A stretch of DNA of 64,000 bases from Methanobacteriota archaeon. GTDB lineage: Archaea; Methanobacteriota; Methanobacteria; Methanobacteriales; Methanobacteriaceae. Every line of letters begins with the position of its first letter. Position 1 is the first letter of the stretch. Shown here in pieces: positions 38,089 through 45,192 of this stretch. Position numbers and translations under genes: made by a program. Under the pieces are notes generated by a model that saw only the letters and a list, made by a program, of their open reading frames with translations, searched no databases and was not told the origin of the DNA. The stretch lies in assembly GCA_029556335.1 (NCBI GenBank), contig JAKQFA010000006.1, positions 1-64,000 of the forward strand. The letters run 5' to 3'.

Positions 38089-39555
38089 ATGTCTATGTCC
38101 GTAATTATCATCGGAGCAGGTATAGCAGGACTAGCAGCTGGTTGTTACCTGCAGATGAATGGGTTCGAAAGTAGAATATTCGAGATGCACAATAAACCCG
38201 GTGGTTTGTGCACGGCCTGGAAAAGAAAGGATTATACATTCGATCTTTGCATTAGCTGGTTAACAGGAAGTTCTCCTCAAAGTCCTGTTTATAGTCTCTG
38301 GGAAGAATTAGGTGTGGTCCAGGATCGTGAATTTATAACCATAGAATATGGAAAACACGTGATCGATGAGCAAGGAAATAAATTTATTGTTTACGCTGAT
38401 CCTGACAAACTCCGGGATCATATGCTCAGTTTCTCTATAGAAGATGAGAAACTAATTAAAAGATTTACCAGTGACCTTAAAAAATTAGGTACTATACGTT
38501 TACAGATTGAAATGGGCATTATAGACTTAATTAAAATGATACCTTTGATTAGAATGTTTAGAAAATATTCTATAACTGCTACAGAGATGGCCTCTAAATT
38601 CAAAAATCCTGTTTTAAGGAATCTATTTCAAATCGCGTTTAATTGGTATGATCAATCCATGATAGTGCTCATGCTGGGTATTGCGCAGCGGGGAAGTAAA
38701 TTATCAGGGTATCCAATTGGGGGTTCTTTACCAGTGGCCCGTGCCATTGAACGTCGTTACATGGATCTTGGTGGAGATATTTTTTATAACACTGAAGTCA
38801 GGAAAATTATTGTAGAGAATAATAAAGCGGTAGGAGTGCAGTTTATAGACGGTTCTGAATATAAAGGAGATATAATAGTATCTGGAGCAGATGGTCATAG
38901 CACTATATTTCAATGGTTAGATGGCCAGTACATAGATGATAAAATACAAGGTTTTTACGAAAATCTGGACTTATTTCCTCCTCTGGTCTTTGTTTCTTTA
39001 GGAGTAAATGATGATTACAGTAACGAGCCGCATTATCTATCATTTCCATTAAAAAATCCCATTACAGTGGGCGGTGGGAAAATAGATCGTATACTGCTTA
39101 GGAATCATAGTTTTGATCCCAATTTGGCTCCAGAAGGAAAAACTGTATTTACAGTTATGATAGAAGCTAATTACGATTATTGGGCTAAATTAAAGGGTAA
39201 AAAAGAGGAATATCTTGCTGAAAAGAAAAATATTGAAGAATCTATGATTAATGCCATTTCAGAAATTTATCCGGGTATCGAAGATAAGATTGAAGTGATA
39301 GATGTGGCCACACCCCTAACTTTCGTACGTTACACCGGAAACTGGAGAGGATCACATGAAGGTTGGTTATGGAATCAAAAAGTGTCTTTCACTTTGGAAA
39401 TACCTCAAACACTCCCCGGATTATCTCACTTCTACATGGCTGGACAGTGGGTTTCTCCAGGAGGAGGATTATTTGGAGTGGCAACCACTGCTCGTAAAGC
39501 TGTTAAAATGATATGTAAAAATGAAAAGCAGCGTTTTGTAACCACAAAACCTTAA
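38089..39555 (+). CDS. FAD-dependent oxidoreductase (phytoene desaturase/CrtI-like)
   Basis: The 488-residue protein has the Rossmann FAD motif VIIIGAGIAGLAAGCYLQMN at the N-terminus, followed by KPGGLCTAWKRKDYTFD as in carotenoid desaturase/isomerase relatives. The C-terminal block FYMAGQWVSPGGGLFGVATT is the second FAD contact. It would oxidise or reduce a hydrophobic, possibly isoprenoid, substrate. Start ATG 38089 follows GGGGGG; ATG 38095 is equally good. It closes the TetR unit. Confidence 0.8.
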   Translation: MSMSVIIIGAGIAGLAAGCYLQMNGFESRIFEMHNKPGGLCTAWKRKDYTFDLCISWLTGSSPQSPVYSLWEELGVVQDREFITIEYGKHVIDEQGNKFIVYADPDKLRDHMLSFSIEDEKLIKRFTSDLKKLGTIRLQIEMGIIDLIKMIPLIRMFRKYSITATEMASKFKNPVLRNLFQIAFNWYDQSMIVLMLGIAQRGSKLSGYPIGGSLPVARAIERRYMDLGGDIFYNTEVRKIIVENNKAVGVQFIDGSEYKGDIIVSGADGHSTIFQWLDGQYIDDKIQGFYENLDLFPPLVFVSLGVNDDYSNEPHYLSFPLKNPITVGGGKIDRILLRNHSFDPNLAPEGKTVFTVMIEANYDYWAKLKGKKEEYLAEKKNIEESMINAISEIYPGIEDKIEVIDVATPLTFVRYTGNWRGSHEGWLWNQKVSFTLEIPQTLPGLSHFYMAGQWVSPGGGLFGVATTARKAVKMICKNEKQRFVTTKP

Positions 39556-39783
39556 ACCATTGTATTGGACCCCATTTCTACACATCTTCCCCAATACAGC
39601 CCATAACCAAAGTAATGGTTGAACATGGCGGCACAAGGTGATATATTAAGTGTAGCCAGAGATCCTATCAGAGTTCCAGAATCACCATTTTTTTTGCAGC
39701 TATTTGATGCAAGATCTTTGTAGCTTCCACAAACAGTTGGCTGGGTTATGCCATGTATCCCCGGAATAATATCATATTTTGGA

Positions 39784-40230
39784 TTAAGAGTCTGATAACC
39801 GTTCTGCTTCAGTTTTCAGATACTGCAGACCGGAGTTGATAGACTCTTCCAGCATTTTCTGCATTTTTCCACTCATGACACGACTTAAAGCCCCCTCCCA
39901 GGATTCTTCAGTTATTACTTGGGTTTTTTTATTTTTTGTTTGGATTCTCCACACGTGGATGGCATTTATCCCCATGATCCTCCCGGTCCAGGCCAGAAGG
40001 TGTGGAGGTTCCACTTTCTGCAGTAGGGAGGTGATTTTACCAACCTTAGTTTTCCACTGGAATTGGGTTCCTTCCTTTAACTCTCCCTTTAAGCAGGCTT
40101 TTTTCACATCAGAATTCCATTTGGGCCAAGCTTCAATATCAGCCATTATTTTCCAAACAGTTTCTGGTGTGGCTTTAATTTCTATTTGGGCCTTGGCCAG
40201 CACCGGAGCTTTTTCATTTATCTCAACCAT
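39784..40230 (-). CDS. SRPBCC-family protein (polyketide cyclase/START-like)
   Basis: The 148-residue protein has the helix-grip fold pattern: KAQIEIKATPETVWKIMADI, EAWPKWNSDVKKA, and LLAWTGRIMGINAIHVWRIQ, with a long C-terminal helix. Such proteins bind hydrophobic ligands in a deep cavity; the reaction, if any, cannot be told from sequence. ATG 40230 has GGTGATAAC upstream. It converges with the FAD oxidoreductase. Confidence 0.8.
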   Translation of the reverse strand: MVEINEKAPVLAKAQIEIKATPETVWKIMADIEAWPKWNSDVKKACLKGELKEGTQFQWKTKVGKITSLLQKVEPPHLLAWTGRIMGINAIHVWRIQTKNKKTQVITEESWEGALSRVMSGKMQKMLEESINSGLQYLKTEAERLSDS

Positions 40231-40483
40231 GTTATCACCATCACATTATTCTGCCACGTTCGAATTTGTTGGCATTCTTTGGGTATATAACTCCAAATAT
40301 TGCCCAGGGCTCTGATTCTAGAATTTTATTAGGATTGGTAAAAAAGAACGTTTCCACCCAATTAATTATTATGTTCAATTTTAATAATGGGTTTTTGGTC
40401 TAAAAAATATGAATTTAAAAAAACTGTTCATTCTTAAAATAAAAAATTAATTGATAGCAATACATATAGTGGTTGAATTAATT

Positions 40484-40570
40484 TGGAGGAGCCCGGGTCG
40501 GGTCCCTGAAGATCAGGAACCCGACCAGAGCCTATGTAGCAGTTACTGGAAATCTGTAAGGATTCTGGTC
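40484..40570. ncRNA. GC-rich structured element, candidate RNA
   Basis: In a very AT-rich spacer, GTCGGGTCCCTGA (40497-40509) pairs with TCAGGAACCCGAC (40513-40525) with one mismatch and a three-base loop. A second helix is possible between GACCAGA (40523-40529) and TCTGGTC (40564-40570), sharing three bases with the first, so the two could compete. A weak TATA (CATATAG, about 40463) lies some 25 bases upstream on the plus strand, and a T-run follows at about 40582-40591. On the minus strand it would be the 3' end of the mtrA-like transcript. Strand and function are undetermined. Confidence 0.4.
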
Positions 40571-41155
40571 TTAGGTGTTTTCATTTTTTTTATGATCTAT
40601 TTGTTCCACAGGGTCTTTCGGCAACTTTAGTATTAAAGTTTCCTCTTCAAATGCACCGGAATCTTTGACGATGCAGTCCTTAATTCTGGACTGGATATCA
40701 TTGGAGTCTTCAATATCCACCATATCCACCAATTCCACCTGGTCACGGAATCTCTGTATGGCTTCAGGTGGCATGTTTTCGATGAAGGGTATTGCTCCGG
40801 AGGCATCGATTATTTTTCCTTTTTCTGGGTCAACACCGTTGGTGTGGAGTGCTTTTATGCTTTGACCGGTAATGTGTCCTTGTACTTCGGATCCACACAC
40901 CACTAAGAATCTGAGGTTAGGGTTGGCAACTACGTTCCCAATCACTTTTTCTATCCCTAAATTTTCGGTGTGTAAAGGGCCGGATATGCCGGCGCCTGCT
41001 TTGACTGGTATATCTTCCATATGGGACCCTAAAGTCACCACTGCCACGGCACTTTCTATATCGCCAATTGTGTAGTCTCCTACTATTTGCGGCCATCCTT
41101 CAGCTACTGATTTTTTTTCCACCACCTCTGGCACCTCCACATATTTTTTAACCAT
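40571..41155 (-). CDS. Stand-alone soluble MtrA-like corrinoid protein
   Basis: The 194-residue protein is clearly homologous to subunit A of tetrahydromethanopterin S-methyltransferase: AVAVVTLGSHMEDIPVKAGA, HTENLGIEKVIGNVVANPNL and VVCGSEVQGHITGQSIKAL. H94 in VQGH corresponds to the cobalt-binding His84 of the Methanothermobacter protein. It ends after the corrinoid domain and lacks the C-terminal membrane helix, and no other mtr genes are nearby. It therefore probably carries methyl groups for another methyltransferase or acts in another cobamide-dependent step. ATG 41155 lies inside an array of phased operator-like repeats. Confidence 0.82.
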   Translation of the reverse strand: MVKKYVEVPEVVEKKSVAEGWPQIVGDYTIGDIESAVAVVTLGSHMEDIPVKAGAGISGPLHTENLGIEKVIGNVVANPNLRFLVVCGSEVQGHITGQSIKALHTNGVDPEKGKIIDASGAIPFIENMPPEAIQRFRDQVELVDMVDIEDSNDIQSRIKDCIVKDSGAFEEETLILKLPKDPVEQIDHKKNENT

Positions 41156-41211
41156 AAGTTAATTTTTAACTATTGGTTAATTTTTAACTTGTAGTTAAGA
41201 TCATATATAGT
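41140..41211 (-). promoter_or_regulatory. 18-bp phased operator array at the mtrA-like promoter
   Basis: GTTAATTTTTAAC occurs at 41158-41170 and again at 41176-41188. Degenerate copies lie in the same 18-bp phase: TTAAC at 41148-41152 (unit 41140) and GTTAAG at 41194-41199. The minus-strand TATA (CTATATATG, about 41203-41211) is just upstream, so the array covers the start site, the leader and the first codons of the mtrA-like gene. The divergent TetR gene at 41369 is the obvious candidate regulator. Confidence 0.65.
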
Positions 41212-41368
41212 TTTTTATGGAGGGGTGTTTGTCCTATCGATCCAGGATTGGATCCATTGAAGTTCATTTAAAAAATCAATAGTTACCAGATTCTATTTAA
41301 TCCACTAAAACTAATCTTTTAAGGAGTCCCATCAGATATAATGTCTAGGGATCATCAGGTGAGTTACC

Positions 41369-41998
41369 ATGTCTACCACTTCCAGAAGGGAAAGAGAAAA
41401 ACAAAAAAGACGTCAGGATATCATTAATGCCGCAGAGAAGATATTCTTTGCCAAAGGATATGACAGTGTAACCATGGATGAAATTGCCCGGGAAGCAGAA
41501 ATTAACAAAGCACTCATCTATTATTATTTTAAAAATAAAGAAGCCCTATTTTTTGCAGTGAATCTTTATGGAGTAAGAATATTGCATGCCATGTATTTTG
41601 AGTGTTCAAATCTTAATATTACCGGCTATGATAAAGTGATGGCTATGATCCAATCACTCTATGATTTTTCCAAGGATCACCCCGATTACTTCCGTATATA
41701 CTGTTACACTGGAACTGAAAGGTTTCAAATGAGTGATAATGAAGATGCACAAGAAATTGTTGATTTGAGGACTGGAATGTGGAGGCTTATGGTTGAAGCC
41801 ATAATCGCAGGCATACAGGACGGAACCATTCGCAATGATTTGGATCCGGTAGAAATGTCTATTTATCTTAATATTCTAGCTATAAATGCTTTGAATCTGG
41901 AATTAACATCTAAAATGGTACTAGAAGCCCGAAAAATTTCTCAAGATAAGTTTTGGGAGGATCTGTCCCGTTTTTTGGAACCCACAATCAGACCTTAA
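41369..41998 (+). CDS. TetR/AcrR-family transcriptional regulator
   Basis: The 209-residue product has the TetR DNA-binding domain (IINAAEKIFFAKGYDSVTMD, EIAREAEINKALIYYYFKNK) and a C-terminal ligand domain with DYFRIYCYTGTERFQMSD. It belongs to the type in which the recognition helix is followed by YYYFKNKEALF. ATG 41369 follows GGTGAG. It is divergent from the mtrA-like gene across 213 bases that contain the phased repeats, so it probably controls that gene. Confidence 0.85.
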   Translation: MSTTSRREREKQKRRQDIINAAEKIFFAKGYDSVTMDEIAREAEINKALIYYYFKNKEALFFAVNLYGVRILHAMYFECSNLNITGYDKVMAMIQSLYDFSKDHPDYFRIYCYTGTERFQMSDNEDAQEIVDLRTGMWRLMVEAIIAGIQDGTIRNDLDPVEMSIYLNILAINALNLELTSKMVLEARKISQDKFWEDLSRFLEPTIRP

Positions 41999-42416
41999 TT
42001 TGAAAAAAATGTGATGGAGGTTGATATAAACTGTGATTAAATCAATTTGAATAGTTTTCACACCTTTTTAGACTTCTTAAGATTATGACAGTTGTCACCA
42101 CCTTCCATTGTAGTTGATTTGATAAGACTTGACGGGTTCTTGTTTTCCCGTTGGATAAATGGGATTTTTTCCTTGTAAAGATGTGCCATCAATCTTGGTG
42201 TTGTATTTCAAAATAGGTACACACTTGCTGCAGTGCTTTGGCCTTGGTGTTTAGGAAGTAGTTGTCATGTTTTGAATAATGTTTACCAGTCAAAACTCTG
42301 ATCTGGGCGAAAATTATGGATGAAAAACTTTTAATTTTATTGATAATCCCTATTTTCGAAAAATTATCAGGAAGTCTTGTTTTAAAATTGGGATAAATGG
42401 ATTGCTGATCCCAAAC
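41999..42416. other. Intergenic stretch, possible eroded frame
   Basis: About 420 bases without an intact gene. On the minus strand short pieces such as CVPILKYNTKIDGTSLQGKN, then PIYPTGKQEPVKSYQINYNG, read like protein but are interrupted by frame changes and I cannot assign them. A decayed gene is possible. Confidence 0.3.
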
Positions 42417-42475
42417 TTTTATATAGCACTCCCCAAATATTAGGTAATATATTACATAATTAAGTAATATATTAC
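42417..42475 (+). promoter_or_regulatory. MarR-unit promoter with two perfect palindromes
   Basis: A TATA box TTTTATATAG at 42417-42426 is followed by two copies of the perfect palindrome GTAATATATTAC at 42444-42455 and 42464-42475, 20 bp apart. The first lies on the predicted start site and the second ends two bases before the first ATG. The MarR regulator in the same operon is the likely ligand, giving autoregulation. Confidence 0.7.
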
Positions 42476-42477
42476 CA

Positions 42478-43338
42478 ATGGAGTTGATGAAAATGAACTG
42501 TAAAATAATTTACACAAATTCCCTGTTTATAGCTCTATTATCAGCTATCGCTGCGTTATCCGGACTTTTCAGGAAGGGATTATACTCCCAAGAAACGATT
42601 TCCATGGGAGCTCAAGCCATGGGTCAGGATCTGGCCACTCTGCTGCTAGCTATCCCCCTGCTCTTACTTTCTTTGTACCTTGTAGGCCAGAAATCTCTAA
42701 AAGGCCAGATGATATGGATGGGGAGCGTATTCTACTTTTTATACACCTATGCATCCCTTTCCTTCCTGGCTACCTACAACCAACTATTTCTGGTTTACGT
42801 AGCCATCTTCAGCTTGTCTTTGTACACCTTCATCTACGGACTTCTGTCCCTGGATGCTAGTGCCCTTAAACACAGTATTAAAACTGGAAATGCCACTAGG
42901 GTAGCCGCAATATTCATCATTGTCATGGCGACTATGCTGGCTTTCATGTGGCTTAATATGATCATCGGATCCCTGCTATCCGGATCCGCCCCTGCAGTTC
43001 TGGAAACTTACACCACCCTGGTAGTTCAGGCCCTGGATCTGGGAGTGCTGGTACCTGCTGCCATTATTGCAGGCTTACTCCTCTTAAAAAGGCGATCTTG
43101 GGGTTATGTGTTGACATCTATCTTAATCGTCAAGATATCCCTACTGGGAACTGCTATTCTCTCCATGATATATTTCATGGCTCAGAAGGGGGTGGAAGTA
43201 GTCATAGGCCAGGTCCTCTTCTTCGTGTTAGCCACGGTTGGGGGAATTATAATTGCTGTATGGTTCTATAATAAAATAGATAGCTCAGTATATGTAGCCA
43301 CAACCTCGCCGAAAATGGCCTTGGGGAAAGGGAAATAA
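42478..43338 (+). CDS. Polytopic membrane protein in a MarR operon
   Basis: The 286-residue product has about eight hydrophobic segments in four pairs and no recognised domain. ATG 42493 may be the true start (GGAG nine bases upstream); ATG 42478 and 42487 are alternatives. Segments such as FYLYTYASLSFLATYNQLFLVY and FIIVMATMLAFMWL are typical of small membrane families next to transcription regulators. Its stop overlaps the MarR ATG by one base, so the two are coupled. It may export or sense the compound recognised by MarR. Confidence 0.6.
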   Translation: MELMKMNCKIIYTNSLFIALLSAIAALSGLFRKGLYSQETISMGAQAMGQDLATLLLAIPLLLLSLYLVGQKSLKGQMIWMGSVFYFLYTYASLSFLATYNQLFLVYVAIFSLSLYTFIYGLLSLDASALKHSIKTGNATRVAAIFIIVMATMLAFMWLNMIIGSLLSGSAPAVLETYTTLVVQALDLGVLVPAAIIAGLLLLKRRSWGYVLTSILIVKISLLGTAILSMIYFMAQKGVEVVIGQVLFFVLATVGGIIIAVWFYNKIDSSVYVATTSPKMALGKGK

Positions 43339-43838
43339 TGAAAAAAGATAGTGACCAAATCAAGAGGGAATATGAAGATGCAAGATTAGAAATGGAAAAA
43401 TACATACTGGTGGCTATTTTCCTGGTGCAGCAGCGTTGGGGTTACATCATCAGCAAAGAGCTGTCCAGTGACCAGATCACCACCAAACAGTGGTTGTTGA
43501 TGATAGTACTGGCCAACGCCTTCCAGAGCCCCCCTTCCCTGCAGGAAATGGCTGATGCCATGAGCACCACCCATCAGAATGTTAAACAACTGGCTACCCG
43601 TTTGGAGTCTCGTGGGTTCCTCAGTATAGAACGTGACCCTAACAACAAACGCATCCTCCGTTTAAAGGTCACACCAGAATGTTCCCAGTACTGGGGGGAA
43701 AGAACCCCGGAGGACATAAAATCCATAACCTCCCTATTCCAGGGATTGGAAGACGATGATGTGAAGAAACTGTTTGAAGTTATGGCTAAACTGGAGAAGA
43801 CTTCTGGAGAACTGTACTGGGAAGCTAAAAAAATATGA
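43338..43838 (+). CDS. MarR-family transcriptional regulator
   Basis: The 166-residue product has the winged helix-turn-helix of MarR proteins: TTKQWLLMIVLANAF, SLQEMADAMSTTHQNVKQLA, TRLESRGFLSIERDPNNKRI. The dimerisation helices are at both ends. ATG 43338 overlaps the upstream stop (TAATG). The flavodoxin gene follows after 13 bases. The perfect palindromes at 42444-42475 are its likely binding site. Confidence 0.87.
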   Translation: MKKDSDQIKREYEDARLEMEKYILVAIFLVQQRWGYIISKELSSDQITTKQWLLMIVLANAFQSPPSLQEMADAMSTTHQNVKQLATRLESRGFLSIERDPNNKRILRLKVTPECSQYWGERTPEDIKSITSLFQGLEDDDVKKLFEVMAKLEKTSGELYWEAKKI

Positions 43839-43851
43839 AGACTGATAGATC

Positions 43852-44394
43852 ATGAAAGTTTTAATTGTATACGGGACTAGATACGGTACTGCCACAGAAA
43901 TAGCAGAAAAAATATGCCTGGTGATGGAAAGTGAAGGGTTAAAAGTAGATGTTAAGGATGCCCGGAGTCTGAAGAACTTCAACATCTCCCCCTACCAATT
44001 GGTAGTGGTGGGCAGTGGAATAAAGATGGGAAAATGGACTAGAAAATCCCTTAAATTCCTGAAAGATAACCGGAAGGAACTGGCCAGTAAAATGGTGGCC
44101 ATCTTTGTCACCTGCGGCGCAGCCAATACGGAAAAAAACCGGGCTGAAGGCCAGGAAAAGTACTTGAATCAAGTGGCGGAGAAGTACCTCTTAAATGAAC
44201 CGATGGCCACCGGTCTTTTTGGCAGCAAATTTGATCCAAGCGCTAAACACGGTTTGATGTACAATTTCACCATGAAAGCCATTAAAAAGGACCTAGAAAA
44301 GCAGGGAATCGACACTTCTCAACCCATTGATTACCGTGACTGGGAACAGATCAGAGCTTGGGCACGGGGACTGGCGGAAATGGTTAAGGAATGA
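43852..44394 (+). CDS. Flavodoxin-domain protein (HemG-like)
   Basis: The 180-residue product starts with the FMN phosphate-binding loop MKVLIVYGTRYGTATEIAEK, then VVVGSGIKMGKWTRKSLKFL as in protoporphyrinogen-oxidase-like flavodoxins (HemG type). The C-terminus is longer than a simple flavodoxin. In methanogens such proteins are usually general electron carriers or quinone reductases, since haem synthesis is absent or different. It is the third gene of the MarR unit, which suggests a response to a redox-active or xenobiotic compound. Confidence 0.8.
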   Translation: MKVLIVYGTRYGTATEIAEKICLVMESEGLKVDVKDARSLKNFNISPYQLVVVGSGIKMGKWTRKSLKFLKDNRKELASKMVAIFVTCGAANTEKNRAEGQEKYLNQVAEKYLLNEPMATGLFGSKFDPSAKHGLMYNFTMKAIKKDLEKQGIDTSQPIDYRDWEQIRAWARGLAEMVKE

Positions 44395-44428
44395 TCAGTG
44401 GTCAAAATAAAGATGATGTGTAAATAAC

Positions 44429-44631
44429 TTGAAAAGCATCGCTGAAATAGTAGGAGTAGGTTTAATTGTTGGATGGTGTTAGCATTTGCATCAATGGACG
44501 GGATAATCTTCGATGTTATGAGCTACAACGCCACCAGGCCCCATACCCTTCACCCCAACGGTACACCAGTGGGCAAATCACTGGGTCATGATCCTGGCCT
44601 AGAGTTTAATGGTGGGGAAACTCCCCACTAA
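44429..44631 (+). pseudogene. Possible remnant of a secreted flavodoxin-like protein
   Basis: TTG 44429 opens LKSIAEIVGVGLIVG, a hydrophobic leader, and stops after 17 codons. The next frame from about GTG 44476 reads VLAFASMDGIIFDVMSYNAT and ends NGGETPH at 44631. Together they resemble the leader and first residues of membrane-anchored flavodoxin-family proteins I recall from Methanobacterium, with a frame change and then truncation. The second frame alone could be a small gene of 51 codons. Confidence 0.4.
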
Positions 44632-44633
44632 TT

Positions 44634-45143
44634 ATGATGCACCCTAAAACGTATATCCCCTCGGTAGTGTCCATATTACGGTTCATATCTGCTCCCCTTC
44701 TCTTTTACACATTCATAATTGGACAGTTTCCACTATCAGCATTCATAATCCTCTTCGCTGCTCTAACTGACATCATGGATGGTTGCTTGGCCCGGAGATG
44801 GGATGCAGTTTCCACCTTCGGTGCTTATCTGGATGTAACTGCTGATTTTGTCCTGGTTTTTTTGGCATTTTTTGCAATGGCCAGTGCTGGCTGGTATTCT
44901 AACTGTGTACTGGGACTTATCAGCCTGAGTTTTTTCCTATTCCTAGCCACCTCTCGTTCTAAAAAACCGATTTATGATCCCATGGGGAAATATTTGGGTT
45001 CCTATATGATGGGGATGGTTTTTTTATCGGTTTTGTTTCCACAAACTTTTTTGAGGCAGATACTGCTCTTCATACTGGTATTAATGGTTATAATATCAAC
45101 TATAAGTCGTCTATTATATCTTACTGGTCGAATTGAGATTTGA
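44634..45143 (+). CDS. CDP-alcohol phosphatidyltransferase family protein
   Basis: The 169-residue membrane protein has the full signature D46xxD49G50xxA53R54, then G63xxxD67xxxD71, with the standard eight-residue spacer. About five hydrophobic helices are visible. It would transfer a phospho-lipid or phospho-alcohol from a CDP-activated donor. It is shorter than pssA at the left of the window and has a different spacer, so it probably uses another alcohol (glycerol phosphate or inositol phosphate); the acceptor cannot be told. ATG 44637 is an equal start. Confidence 0.78.
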   Translation: MMHPKTYIPSVVSILRFISAPLLFYTFIIGQFPLSAFIILFAALTDIMDGCLARRWDAVSTFGAYLDVTADFVLVFLAFFAMASAGWYSNCVLGLISLSFFLFLATSRSKKPIYDPMGKYLGSYMMGMVFLSVLFPQTFLRQILLFILVLMVIISTISRLLYLTGRIEI

Positions 45144-45192
45144 AAGGTTAAAATCATTTTCAAAGGTTTTTGCTAGTGATTACAATATTTGA

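Noticed and set aside
40484..40570. The structured element as SRP RNA, RNase P RNA or a box C/D RNA
   Set aside because: The conserved SRP helix 8 motifs and RNase P core are absent, and no properly spaced C and D boxes were seen.
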